NCBI GenBank assembly: GCA_016793415.1
Contig: JAEUMC010000417.1
Coordinates: 1 to 7,293 of the forward strand
Reading direction: 5' to 3'
DNA length: 7,293 nt
DNA from: Devosia sp.
Lineage (GTDB): Bacteria > Pseudomonadota > Alphaproteobacteria > Rhizobiales > Devosiaceae
The position numbers and the translations under genes are program-made. Below the pieces are notes generated by a model. The model searched no databases and was not told where the DNA came from. It was given only the letters and a program-made list of their open reading frames with translations. This document shows positions 1-5,839 of the stretch, piece by piece. Every line of letters begins with the position of its first letter. Within the stretch, counting starts at the first letter, position 1.

Positions 1-2
1 AC

Positions 3-305
3 CGCGACGACAAGCATCCCCAGCTTGCGGACTTGCGCGAATCCGGCTCCATCGAACAGGACGCCGACGTGGTGCTCTTTGTGTATCGCGAGGAATATTA
101 CCTCAAGAACAAGGAGCCCAAGGAGGGGACGCCGGAACACATGGCGTGGCAGGGCGAGATGGAACAGGTGCACGGCAAGGCCGAAGTGATCATCGGCAAG
201 CAGCGCCACGGCCCCACGGGTACCGTGCAGCTGAGCTTTGAGGCGCAGTACACGCGCTTCGGCAACCTGGCGCGCGCCGAGTACCTGCCCGAAAGGATGG
301 AATAG
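3..305 (+). CDS. dnaB: Replicative DNA helicase DnaB, C-terminal end (5' truncated)
   Basis: This is the last 100 residues of the hexameric helicase that unwinds DNA at the replication fork. The reading frame is open from the left edge, so the true start lies outside the window; the TTG at 33 is internal. Visible family signatures are [15 protein letters not shown], which belongs to the RecA-like ATPase core, then LFVYREEYY, and then [13 protein letters not shown]. The last contains the basic residues that reach the neighbouring subunit's ATP site in DnaB hexamers. The tail [12 protein letters not shown] is also typical of bacterial DnaB. The gene ends in TAG at 303-305, whose last G is also the first base of a possible GTG start for alr, so the two genes are probably cotranscribed. 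Identification is firm for the family; nothing can be said about the missing N-terminal part. Confidence 0.95.
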   Translation, partial: RDDKHPQLADLRESGSIEQDADVVLFVYREEYYLKNKEPKEGTPEHMAWQGEMEQVHGKAEVIIGKQRHGPTGTVQLSFEAQYTRFGNLARAEYLPERME

Positions 306-307
306 TG

Positions 308-1444
308 ATGGCGGCACCGGCCATTGCGACCGGCTACGGCGGGCGGCTGACGGTCGACCTGGGGGCGCTGAAGCGCAACTGGCAGGCGCTCGACCGGGTG
401 AGCCGCGGCGCGCTGACCGGCGCCGTGGTGAAGGCCGACGCCTATGGCACCGGCATCGCCCAGGCCTCGCGCGCCTTCTATGAAGCCGGCGCCCGCTTCT
501 TTTTTGCGGCGACACCCGACGAAGGCATCGCGGTGCGGGCGGCGTTGCCCGAGGACAGCCACATCTTCATTCTCTCCGGGCTCTATCCCGGTTCGGCGCC
601 ACTCTATGTGGGCGAGCGGCTGATGCCCTGCCTCGCTTCGATCCCGATGCTGGAGGAGTGGCTGCAGGCCTGCGCGGCTTCCAACCAGGCGCTGCCGGCG
701 GCACTGCACTTCGATACCGGCATCAACCGGCTCGGCTTCCGGCTCAACGAGACCTCGATCGTCAAGCGGCTGATCGACTCGATCGGCTATGCGCCGCAGA
801 TGATCATGAGCCACCTCGCCTGCGCCGACACGCCGGCGCACGAGAAGAACCGCACGCAGCTGGCACTGTTCACCTCGGTGATGGCGCAGTTCCCGGGCAT
901 TCCGGCATCGCTGAGCAACTCGGCCGGGCTGATGAGCAACCGCGAGAACCACTTCCAGATGGTCCGCCCGGGTATCGCCCTCTATGGCGGTCGGGCCGTC
1001 GCCGGCCGGCGCAACCCGATGGCGCCGGTGGTGACGCTGGAAGCGCCGGTGCTGATGACCAAGGACGTCAAGACCGGCGAGACCGTCGGTTATGGGGCGC
1101 TGCAGACCATGTCGCGCGACAGTCGTCTGGCGATTGTCGCCATCGGCTATGCCGACGGCTTCTTCCGCTCGCTGAGCTCCTCCAACAACCACCGCGGCAC
1201 CCATGTGGTGATCCAGGGCCAGCCCTGCCCCGTGGTTGGGCGGGTGTCGATGGACATGATCGGGGTCGACGTTACCGATCTGCCGCGCCCGCCGGCGCCG
1301 GGCGAGATGGTCGAGATCATCGGCAGGCAGGTGACCGTCGACGACCATGCCGACATCGCCAACACCATCGGCTACGAGGTGCTGACCAGCCTCAAGGGCC
1401 GCTACTCGCGCAACTACATCGAGAGTGCCGCGCCCGCGACGTGA
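308..1444 (+). CDS. alr: Alanine racemase (PLP-dependent)
   Basis: The enzyme interconverts L- and D-alanine in the cytoplasm, supplying D-alanine for peptidoglycan. It has 378 residues from ATG 308, the normal family length. Near the N terminus is AVVKADAYGTG, whose Lys42 should form the Schiff base with pyridoxal phosphate. The second catalytic residue is Tyr262 in VGYGALQ. Other family blocks are HFDTGINRLGF, SNSAG, VRPGIALYGG, AIGYADGF and GRVSMDMIGVDVT. A GTG at 305 is an alternative start that overlaps the dnaB stop by one base. AGGA at 294-297 lies 7 nt from the GTG and 10 nt from the ATG, so the choice is open; I prefer the ATG. Usual family motifs read AYGHG, and here the His is Thr (AYGTG), a mild variation. 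It probably shares a transcript with dnaB upstream and the P-loop gene 23 nt downstream. Biosynthetic and catabolic alanine racemases cannot be told apart from sequence; the dnaB context favours the housekeeping enzyme. Confidence 0.95.
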   Translation: MAAPAIATGYGGRLTVDLGALKRNWQALDRVSRGALTGAVVKADAYGTGIAQASRAFYEAGARFFFAATPDEGIAVRAALPEDSHIFILSGLYPGSAPLYVGERLMPCLASIPMLEEWLQACAASNQALPAALHFDTGINRLGFRLNETSIVKRLIDSIGYAPQMIMSHLACADTPAHEKNRTQLALFTSVMAQFPGIPASLSNSAGLMSNRENHFQMVRPGIALYGGRAVAGRRNPMAPVVTLEAPVLMTKDVKTGETVGYGALQTMSRDSRLAIVAIGYADGFFRSLSSSNNHRGTHVVIQGQPCPVVGRVSMDMIGVDVTDLPRPPAPGEMVEIIGRQVTVDDHADIANTIGYEVLTSLKGRYSRNYIESAAPAT

Positions 1445-1467
1445 GGCGCTGCATCCTGGAGTTGTCA

Positions 1468-1989
1468 ATGATGGCTGACGGGGTGCGCGTGCTGATCACC
1501 GGGAATGGTGGATCCGGCAAGACCTGGCTGGGCCAGCGGCTGGCAGAACGCCTTTCGGTACCGCTGGTTCGGCTCGACGATCTCTATTGGGATGGCGCCT
1601 ATGGCGGCAGGGAGCGGGACAGGCGGGTGGTGTTCGACGAGGTCGCCACACGCGCAGCCGAACCATCCTGGGTGATCGAGGGCGTCTACGGCTGGCTGCT
1701 GCCGGCTGCCCTGCCCCACGCCACCGAGTTCATCTTCCTCGATCTGCCGGTCGACGCCTGCCTCGACAACGTTCGCCGGCGCGGCAACCAGGGCAGCGGC
1801 GATGAAGCCGCGTTCGCGGCTCTGCTGGCCTGGGTGGCGGAGTATCCCAACCGGGAAAACTCCAACTCCCGGCTGACGCATCGGCGGCTCTGGGATGGCT
1901 TTGCGGGCAGCAGAGAAATCCTCCGCCACCGTGACGAACTGGACGCCTACCTCAACCGGCGGACCTCTGATCGGCCTGCCGGGGGCTGA
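1468..1989 (+). CDS. Small P-loop ATPase/kinase-like protein (FlaR / adenylate kinase-like)
   Basis: This 173-residue cytoplasmic protein has the compact layout of nucleoside/shikimate kinase-like P-loop proteins, often labelled topology modulation protein FlaR or AAA-family ATPase. The Walker A motif GNGGSGKT is at residues 12-19 after a beta strand VRVLIT. A substrate-side segment LVRLDDLYWDGAYG is at about 33-46, and WVIEGVYGWLLP at about 70-81 is characteristic of this group. FIFLDLPVD then fills the Walker B-type strand position, followed by the basic, lid-like NVRRRG. The start is ATG 1468, with GGAG at 1457-1460 seven bases upstream; a second ATG follows immediately. The gap to alr is 23 nt, so it is probably the last gene of the dnaB-alr transcript. 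Its final 38 bp overlap the 3' end of the convergent histidine kinase gene. The substrate is unknown; the FlaR/topology label is historical and says little about activity. Family assignment is confident, function is not. Confidence 0.85.
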   Translation: MMADGVRVLITGNGGSGKTWLGQRLAERLSVPLVRLDDLYWDGAYGGRERDRRVVFDEVATRAAEPSWVIEGVYGWLLPAALPHATEFIFLDLPVDACLDNVRRRGNQGSGDEAAFAALLAWVAEYPNRENSNSRLTHRRLWDGFAGSREILRHRDELDAYLNRRTSDRPAGG

Positions 1990-3307
1990 ACACGATCCGC
2001 GCGGTGAACCCGTCGTGCTGACCTGGGCGAGGCGAGATCAGCTCGAGCCGCCCGCCGACCTGCCGGACGATGCTGTCGACGATGGCGAGGCCCAGTCCCG
2101 AGCCAGGGGCCTCGGTGCTCCCCCGCTCGAACCGTCGCGCCAGTGCTACCAGCCGATCGGCTGGTACGGTCGGGCCGCCATTGCTCACCTCGACGGTCCC
2201 ATCGCCGACCGTGATCGTGATGGTCTCGTCCGGCGCACCGTGCAGTTGCGCATTCTCGATCAGATTGCGCATGACGATGCCGAAGGCGTCGAGATCGAGT
2301 TGCGCCTCGAGGCGCGCGCCGGGAGCGACCGTCAGGGCAAGGCGGTGACCGAGGGGACGCTCCGCGTCGGCCGCAATCAACCGGACGGCCGGCAGCAAGT
2401 CGATCGGCGCAGGCAATCGCGCCACTCCCGCCTCGGCTCGTGACAGCGCCAGCAGCTTGGCGGCCAGCATCGACAGCCGGTGCAGAGATTCCTCGACCCG
2501 ACGAGCCCGACCTTGTGCCTCCTGCCCGGCCAGTTCCTCGACGAGGCGCTGCGCCTGCGCCAGGCTGCCGGCGATCGGCGTGCGCAGCTCGTGGGCGCTA
2601 TTTGCGGCCAAGGCGCGTTCTGCCTCGAAGGCAGCGCGCAGCCGCCGCAGCAGGCCGTCGATAGCGTCGGAGATCGGCTGCAGCTCTGCAGGGGCCTCGG
2701 CCATTGCCACCGGTTCGAGATTGGCGACATCGCGCCGCGCTACCTCCTCACCCAGTTGTCGCAGCGGACGCATGCCGCCGCCCACCGCCCAGCGGATGCC
2801 GAGAATCGATGCGGGGATCAGCAGCAGGAGCGGCAGGAGGATCGCCACGATGCTGCCCCGCAGGGCCTCGTTGCGCCGCTCCACGGACTCGGCGACCTGA
2901 ACGTAGAGACCGGACCGTGGATCTCCTATGGTATAGATGCGCCACGGCGAGAGCGTGACAAAACCCTCGGCCAACGGGGCGGCGAAGGGCGCTTCGGGCG
3001 CGTCGTGCGAGCGCAAGCGTACGCCGCCGGCGTCGCGCACCTGGTACACGACATACTCGCCCCGGCCCGGCTCAGGCGGACCGGAGGGGTGACCCGCCCG
3101 ATCATGATCGCCGTCACCGTCATCCATCAGACTGTCGACAGCGAGCGGCAGCACCCGCTCGGCCGTCTCGCGCAGTCCGCCATCCAGCGTGCGTTCCAGT
3201 TCGCCGCGGACGATGAGGATGGTGAACAGACCGCCGAGCAGCCAGAGCGCCGTCGCGCCGACGGTCAGCACTACGACGAGGCGGTGGGTAATGCTGGGAC
3301 GGCTCAC
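1952..3307 (-). CDS. Two-component sensor histidine kinase (QseC/PmrB-like)
   Basis: This 451-residue inner-membrane kinase should phosphorylate the response regulator encoded immediately upstream. A first membrane helix lies at about residues 10-33 and a second at about 151-175, bracketing a periplasmic region of about 115 residues. That region carries an acidic stretch DDGDGDHD at 62-69 with another His at 73. A HAMP-like linker follows, then the dimerisation helix with H box SAHELRTP (His239, the phospho-acceptor). The ATPase domain has an N box NLIENAQLHG (Asn348, Asn352), a G1 region of form VSNGGP with Asn where many kinases have Asp, an F box RRFERGS, and a G2 box GSGLGL at 402-407. 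The start is GTG at 3307. Its GTGA overlaps the regulator's TGA stop, a usual sign of translational coupling. The 3' end overlaps the convergent P-loop gene. The signal it senses is unknown. Confidence 0.93.
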   Translation of the reverse strand: MSRPSITHRLVVVLTVGATALWLLGGLFTILIVRGELERTLDGGLRETAERVLPLAVDSLMDDGDGDHDRAGHPSGPPEPGRGEYVVYQVRDAGGVRLRSHDAPEAPFAAPLAEGFVTLSPWRIYTIGDPRSGLYVQVAESVERRNEALRGSIVAILLPLLLLIPASILGIRWAVGGGMRPLRQLGEEVARRDVANLEPVAMAEAPAELQPISDAIDGLLRRLRAAFEAERALAANSAHELRTPIAGSLAQAQRLVEELAGQEAQGRARRVEESLHRLSMLAAKLLALSRAEAGVARLPAPIDLLPAVRLIAADAERPLGHRLALTVAPGARLEAQLDLDAFGIVMRNLIENAQLHGAPDETITITVGDGTVEVSNGGPTVPADRLVALARRFERGSTEAPGSGLGLAIVDSIVRQVGGRLELISPRPGQHDGFTARIVFSPRQADQRSAG

Positions 3308-3963
3308 GGCGGCGCCAGACGGTAGCCGAGGCCCCGCACGGTGTGGATCACCCCGGCATCGAGCTTCTTGCGCAGTCGGCTGACATAAACCTCCACGGCA
3401 TTGCTCTCGACTTCATCGCCGAAGCCGAACAGTGCATCCTCGAGCTGTACCTTGGAGACCAGCGTTCCCGGATGCTGGGCCAGCCGCTCCAGCACCGCCC
3501 ATTCGCGGGCGGACAGCTCGACCGAGCGGCCCGCTACGGTCACCACCCGGCGTGGCGCATCGACTTCCAGCGGGCCGATCACCAGCAGCGGGTTGGGATT
3601 GCCGGCATAGCGGCGGCCGACGGCGCCCAGTCGGGCCAGAAGCTCGCCAAGGTCGAACGGCTTGATCAGGTAATCGTCGGCGCCGGCATTCAGCCCATCG
3701 ATCCGCATGCTGAGCTGATCCATTGCTGTGGTGATGATGACCGGTGTGGTGTCGCCTCCGCGGCGCAACGAGCGCAGGAATTCGAGCCCGCGGCCGTCCG
3801 GCAGGTTGAGATCGAGCAGGATCACGTCATACGGCGTCGCGAAACGGGCCGCCTCGGCGGCGTCGAGGCGGCGGACCCAATCGGTCGCATGGCCGTTGGC
3901 GACCAGGTGGTCGCGGACGGCCTGCCCGAGCATGTCATCATCCTCCACCAGCAGCAGGCGCAT
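3304..3963 (-). CDS. OmpR/PhoB-family response regulator
   Basis: This 219-residue DNA-binding regulator is the partner of the histidine kinase downstream. The receiver domain spans about residues 1-115. It has acidic pocket residues in LLLVEDDD (Asp8, Asp9), phospho-acceptor Asp51 in VILLDLNLPDG, Thr79 in IITTAMD, and Lys101 in LIKPF. The winged-helix DNA-binding domain follows from about 125, with ELSAREWAVLERLAQHPG and the recognition/wing signature VEVYVSRLRKKLD...IHTVRGLGYRL. The frame is open to 4041, but the start at 3963 is chosen because MRLLLVEDD is the normal N terminus and GGAG lies 7 nt upstream (GGAGACGTGCA before ATG). It is divergent from the PepSY/cytochrome b561 pair across a 144-bp gap, making autoregulation and control of that pair plausible. 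It resembles the QseB/PmrA/TctD-type group but is not assignable to a named gene. Confidence 0.94.
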   Translation of the reverse strand: MRLLLVEDDDMLGQAVRDHLVANGHATDWVRRLDAAEAARFATPYDVILLDLNLPDGRGLEFLRSLRRGGDTTPVIITTAMDQLSMRIDGLNAGADDYLIKPFDLGELLARLGAVGRRYAGNPNPLLVIGPLEVDAPRRVVTVAGRSVELSAREWAVLERLAQHPGTLVSKVQLEDALFGFGDEVESNAVEVYVSRLRKKLDAGVIHTVRGLGYRLAPP

Positions 3964-4007
3964 TGCACGTCTCCGAACATGGCCCGCATGCCACAGCTTG
4001 CTGACAC

Positions 4008-4022
4008 CAACCTTACGCAACC
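4008..4022. promoter_or_regulatory. Candidate response-regulator site: CAACC direct repeat
   Basis: CAACC occurs at 4008-4012 and again at 4018-4022, a 10-bp period that places both copies on the same face of the helix. On the other strand this reads GGTTG-N5-GGTTG. OmpR/PhoB regulators generally bind as head-to-tail dimers on direct repeats of about 10-11 bp, and this repeat lies between the regulator gene and the divergent PepSY gene. A related GAACC occurs at 4051-4055, but out of phase. The copies are only 5 bp long, so chance is a real alternative. No convincing -35/-10 pair was found in this gap on either strand. Confidence 0.3.
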
Positions 4023-4065
4023 GGGGCCCTGCCGTCAGCACGATGTAAGCGAACCGGGCGAGACC

Positions 4066-4094
4066 GGTGGCGCCGGCGACAGGCCGGTGTCACC
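4066..4094 (+). promoter_or_regulatory. Leader RNA hairpin directly before the PepSY ribosome binding site
   Basis: Bases 4066-4077 (GGTGGCGCCGGC) can pair along their whole length with 4083-4094 (GCCGGTGTCACC) around the five-base loop GACAG. As RNA this gives 12 consecutive pairs, ten Watson-Crick and two G-U. The stem ends exactly where the AAAGGA ribosome binding site (4095-4100) of the PepSY gene begins. It has no trailing T-run, so it is not a standard terminator. Because the G-U positions pair only in the plus-strand transcript, it looks more like RNA structure than a DNA operator. It could stabilise the mRNA or affect initiation; in GC-rich DNA, coincidence is possible. Confidence 0.4.
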
Positions 4095-4107
4095 AAAGGA
4101 AGCCCGA

Positions 4108-4371
4108 ATGAAGAAGATGCTCACCCTGGCGCTGCTCGCTGCAACGCTGACCATGCCGGCCGTTGCTGCCGACGTCTGCAACGTGCCCGTCGACAAGGCC
4201 CAGAGCAAGGATGCGCTCAAGGCCCAGCTCGAGAAGGACGGCTGGACGGTCAAGCAGATCAAGGACGACAAGGGGTGCTACGAGGCCTACGCCAGCAAGG
4301 CTGACGGCACGCGGATGGAAAACCTGTTCGATCCCGAAACCTTGAAGATGCTCGATGTCGAGGCCGACTGA
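4108..4371 (+). CDS. Small secreted PepSY-type (YpeB/PepSY_2-like) protein
   Basis: This 87-residue exported protein begins MKKMLTLALLAATLTMPAVAA, a classic Sec signal peptide with likely cleavage after AVA or VAA (about residues 20-21) and no lipobox Cys. The mature part of about 66 residues fits the PepSY_2 pattern: a helix SKDALKAQLEKDGWTVKQIK, then strands around GCYEAYASKADG, and an end ENLFDPETLKML. Cys24 and Cys57 could form a disulphide in the periplasm. The start ATG 4108 has AAAGGA seven bases upstream. The next gene, cytochrome b561, starts inside its last codons (17-bp overlap), so the two are cotranscribed. Small PepSY proteins are often found next to b-type cytochromes and two-component systems, as here. 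A role as a periplasmic partner or modulator of the cytochrome or the sensor kinase is inference. Confidence 0.85.
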   Translation: MKKMLTLALLAATLTMPAVAADVCNVPVDKAQSKDALKAQLEKDGWTVKQIKDDKGCYEAYASKADGTRMENLFDPETLKMLDVEAD

Positions 4372-4912
4372 GCCGGCGCGCAGGATCCTGGTGTGGGACC
4401 CGCTGGTGCGGGTCTTCCACTGGGGGCTGGCGGCCAGTATCGCTGTCGCCTGGCTGACGTCGGGTCATCCCAAGGGGCTGCACCAATGGGCCGGCTACGT
4501 GGCGGGAATGCTGATCGTCATCCGGCTGGGCTGGGGTTTGTTCGGTCCCGGGCATGCCCGGTTCCTGAGTTTCGTGCGCGGCCCGAGGGCGACGCTCACC
4601 TATCTGCGCGAGATCACGCGGGGCACCGAGCGACGGCATATCGGGCACAACCCGGCCGGTGGCGCGATGGTCGTGGCGTTGATCGCGACAGTTGCGGCAC
4701 AGGTTATCGTCGGCTGGTTGCAGACCACCGACATGTTCTGGGGCGTCGAATGGATCGAGGTGCTGCATGCGGCCCTGGCGCGGCAGATTCTGGTGCTGGT
4801 GGCACTGCATCTGCTCGGCGTGCTGATCGCCAGCCTGCGCCATCGCGAGAACCTGCCACTGGCCATGATCACCGGCCTCAAGCGGGAAGCCCAGGGTGAC
4901 GATGTGGCGTGA
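4355..4912 (+). CDS. Cytochrome b561-type membrane protein
   Basis: This 185-residue four-helix inner-membrane di-haem b-type cytochrome of the bacterial cytochrome b561 / Ni-hydrogenase b-subunit-like family shuttles electrons between quinones and periplasmic or extracellular partners. It begins with the typical VWDPLVRVFHWGL. Candidate haem-ligand histidines are His22, His43 (GLHQWAGY), His138 (EVLHAAL) and His152 (VALHLLG). GHNPAGG at 97-103 before helix three is also a family signature. Helices lie at about 18-36, 46-64, 103-122 and 141-159. The start is ATG 4355 inside the PepSY gene, with a weak GAAG seven bases upstream, so translation may be coupled to PepSY. The length is normal. The gene ends 14 bp before the convergent dehydrogenase gene. 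The physiological electron donor and acceptor cannot be read from the sequence. Confidence 0.92.
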   Translation: MSRPTEPARRILVWDPLVRVFHWGLAASIAVAWLTSGHPKGLHQWAGYVAGMLIVIRLGWGLFGPGHARFLSFVRGPRATLTYLREITRGTERRHIGHNPAGGAMVVALIATVAAQVIVGWLQTTDMFWGVEWIEVLHAALARQILVLVALHLLGVLIASLRHRENLPLAMITGLKREAQGDDVA

Positions 4913-4926
4913 GGACGCGCCGGCCG

Positions 4927-5697
4927 TCACCCCTCCATGATCAGATCATGCAGCCCACCTGTGGTAACGCCCCCTTCGACGGGGAGGTTGATGCCGGTGA
5001 TCCAGGCGGCATCGTTCGAGGCGAGGAAGGCCACTGCCGCGGCGATGTCCTCGGGCTCGCCGAGGCGGCCCAGCGGGTATTTTCGCGCGCGCTTGCCGCC
5101 ATCGTCGGCGCGCACCGTCCAGTTGCGGGTGCGGATGGTGCCGGGGCTGATCAGGTTGAAGCGCACACCCTGGCTGCCGTAACGAGCGGCGAGGTTTTTC
5201 GTGAGAATCTCCAGCCCGGCCTTGGCAGCGGAATAGGCATAGCCGCCAAAGGCCCAGTCACCGTTGATCGATCCGATGCTGACGACATTGCTGCCCGGTC
5301 CGGCGGCAATCAGCGCCGGCAGCGCGGCGCGGACACAGCGGAAAACGCTGGTCAGGTTGACGTCGAGCTTCCGCTCGAACAGCTCGTCGGGAATTTCGCC
5401 CAGGGCCGGCTCGTTCCAATCGCCCCCGGCGGTGTTGACGAGGACGTTGAGCCTGCCGAAGCGGGTGATTGCGGCGGCGATGGAGGCATCGACCGCGTCG
5501 CGGCTGGTGAGATCGCAGGTGGTGGCGAAAGCCTGGGCACCGGTCGCGACGATCTCGGCTGCGACTGCCTCTGCTGCCGGCCCATCGATATCGGAAACCG
5601 CGATCGCGCCGCCCTCGGCTGCCAGGCGAAGCGCCGTGGCGCGGCCGATACCGTGCCCTCCACCGGTGACATAAATCGCCTGCCCTTCGAACCGCAT
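4927..5697 (-). CDS. Short-chain dehydrogenase/reductase (SDR), NAD-type
   Basis: This 256-residue classical SDR is a soluble oxidoreductase interconverting an alcohol and a ketone. The Rossmann cofactor loop is TGGGHGIG (residues 11-18). Asp36 at the end of strand two (AVSDIDG) points to NAD(H) rather than NADP(H). The remaining signatures are CDLTS (Asp62), NTAGG (88-92), Asn114, Ser143, and the catalytic Tyr155/Lys159 in YSAAK, then NLISPGTIRT and the C-terminal GINLPVEGGVTTGG. The start ATG 5697 has a strong GAGGAG (minus strand, 5704-5709) six bases upstream. It diverges from the VOC gene across a 142-bp gap holding a large palindrome, so both may answer to one regulator. The 3' end faces cytochrome b561 with only 14 bp between them. 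The substrate is unknown; proximity to an enolase-superfamily dehydratase makes a sugar or sugar acid plausible, but that is inference. Confidence 0.93.
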   Translation of the reverse strand: MRFEGQAIYVTGGGHGIGRATALRLAAEGGAIAVSDIDGPAAEAVAAEIVATGAQAFATTCDLTSRDAVDASIAAAITRFGRLNVLVNTAGGDWNEPALGEIPDELFERKLDVNLTSVFRCVRAALPALIAAGPGSNVVSIGSINGDWAFGGYAYSAAKAGLEILTKNLAARYGSQGVRFNLISPGTIRTRNWTVRADDGGKRARKYPLGRLGEPEDIAAAVAFLASNDAAWITGINLPVEGGVTTGGLHDLIMEG

Positions 5698-5767
5698 GCC
5701 GCACTCCTCGGTCTTGAAAGACGGGCACCCTAACGGCGGTGGGGCGAGCCGACCACCCTGCTTCGAC

Positions 5768-5773
5768 TTGACA
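5768..5773 (+). promoter_or_regulatory. Consensus -35 box (TTGACA) ahead of the VOC gene
   Basis: TTGACA, a perfect sigma-70 -35 hexamer, lies 66 bp before the VOC start codon. The -10 partner is uncertain. TATTCA at 5789-5794 (15-bp spacer) is a weak match, and GATAAT at 5797-5802 is a good hexamer but 23 bp away. Either would fall inside the 40-bp palindrome that begins at 5788, so a protein bound there would block the promoter. A perfect 8-bp palindrome AGCCGGCT (5773-5780) sits within the spacer. Confidence 0.45.
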
Positions 5774-5787
5774 GCCGGCTCGGCTTA

Positions 5788-5827
5788 ATATTCAACGATA
5801 ATGTTGATCAACATATTCGTTGAATAT
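5788..5827. promoter_or_regulatory. 40-bp near-perfect palindrome: tandem double operator
   Basis: Bases 5788-5807 and 5808-5827 are reverse complements at 18 of 20 positions, with mismatches only at the pairs 5799/5816 and 5800/5815, and no spacer. Each half is itself an inverted repeat of form TCAAC-N6-GTTGA (5792-5807 and 5808-5823 when framed by the core), so two 16-bp units abut exactly, flanked by AT-rich ATAT ends. The block is strongly AT-rich in an otherwise GC-rich window. It sits between the divergent SDR and VOC genes, just downstream of TTGACA and ending 12 bp before the VOC start codon, which overlaps the zone expected for the promoter and 5' leader. The best reading is an operator for a dimeric regulator that binds twice (GntR, TetR or similar); the regulator gene is not in the window. 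Confidence 0.75.
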
Positions 5828-5839
5828 AGGGAGCGCGTC

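Noticed and set aside
658..1467. In-frame upstream extension of the P-loop gene through alr
   Set aside because: The extension overlaps alr in another frame and reads as Arg/Asp/Gly-rich shadow sequence; ATG 1468 has a ribosome binding site and begins just before the Walker A strand.
98..1468. A 456-codon open frame on the minus strand opposite dnaB and alr
   Set aside because: It lies antisense to two firmly identified genes, has low-complexity Arg/His/Gly-rich translation typical of a GC-rich shadow frame, and shows no recognisable domain.
2480..3325. A 281-codon plus-strand frame opposite the histidine kinase
   Set aside because: The kinase frame has every expected catalytic box; the opposite frame has no domain and no convincing ribosome binding site.
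3964..4041. N-terminal extension of the response regulator by 26 residues
   Set aside because: The added residues do not match the receiver-domain start, and the internal ATG at 3963 has a good GGAG at proper spacing.
4914..4928. GACG/CGTC inverted repeat between cytochrome b561 and the SDR gene as a terminator
   Set aside because: The stem is only four pairs with no T-run, and it partly overlaps the SDR stop codon.
4259..4930. A 223-codon minus-strand frame opposite cytochrome b561
   Set aside because: It is antisense to a well-supported membrane cytochrome, and its His/Gln/Pro/Arg-rich translation is typical of a shadow frame.
4936..4950. CATGAT-N3-ATCATG inverted repeat
   Set aside because: It lies within the coding end of the SDR gene and encodes a normal HDLIM C-terminal stretch; at six pairs it can be chance.
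5711..5722. GTCTT-GA-AAGAC dyad just upstream of the SDR ribosome binding site
   Set aside because: Only five pairs with a two-base centre; too short to call an operator without comparative data.
4909..5733. A 274-codon plus-strand frame opposite the SDR gene
   Set aside because: The SDR has all catalytic motifs in the other strand; this frame is Gly/Ala/Asp-rich shadow sequence.
5801..5839. N-terminal extension of the VOC protein to the ATG at 5801
   Set aside because: It would translate the palindrome; the ATG at 5840 has GGGAG upstream and gives the normal family N terminus.
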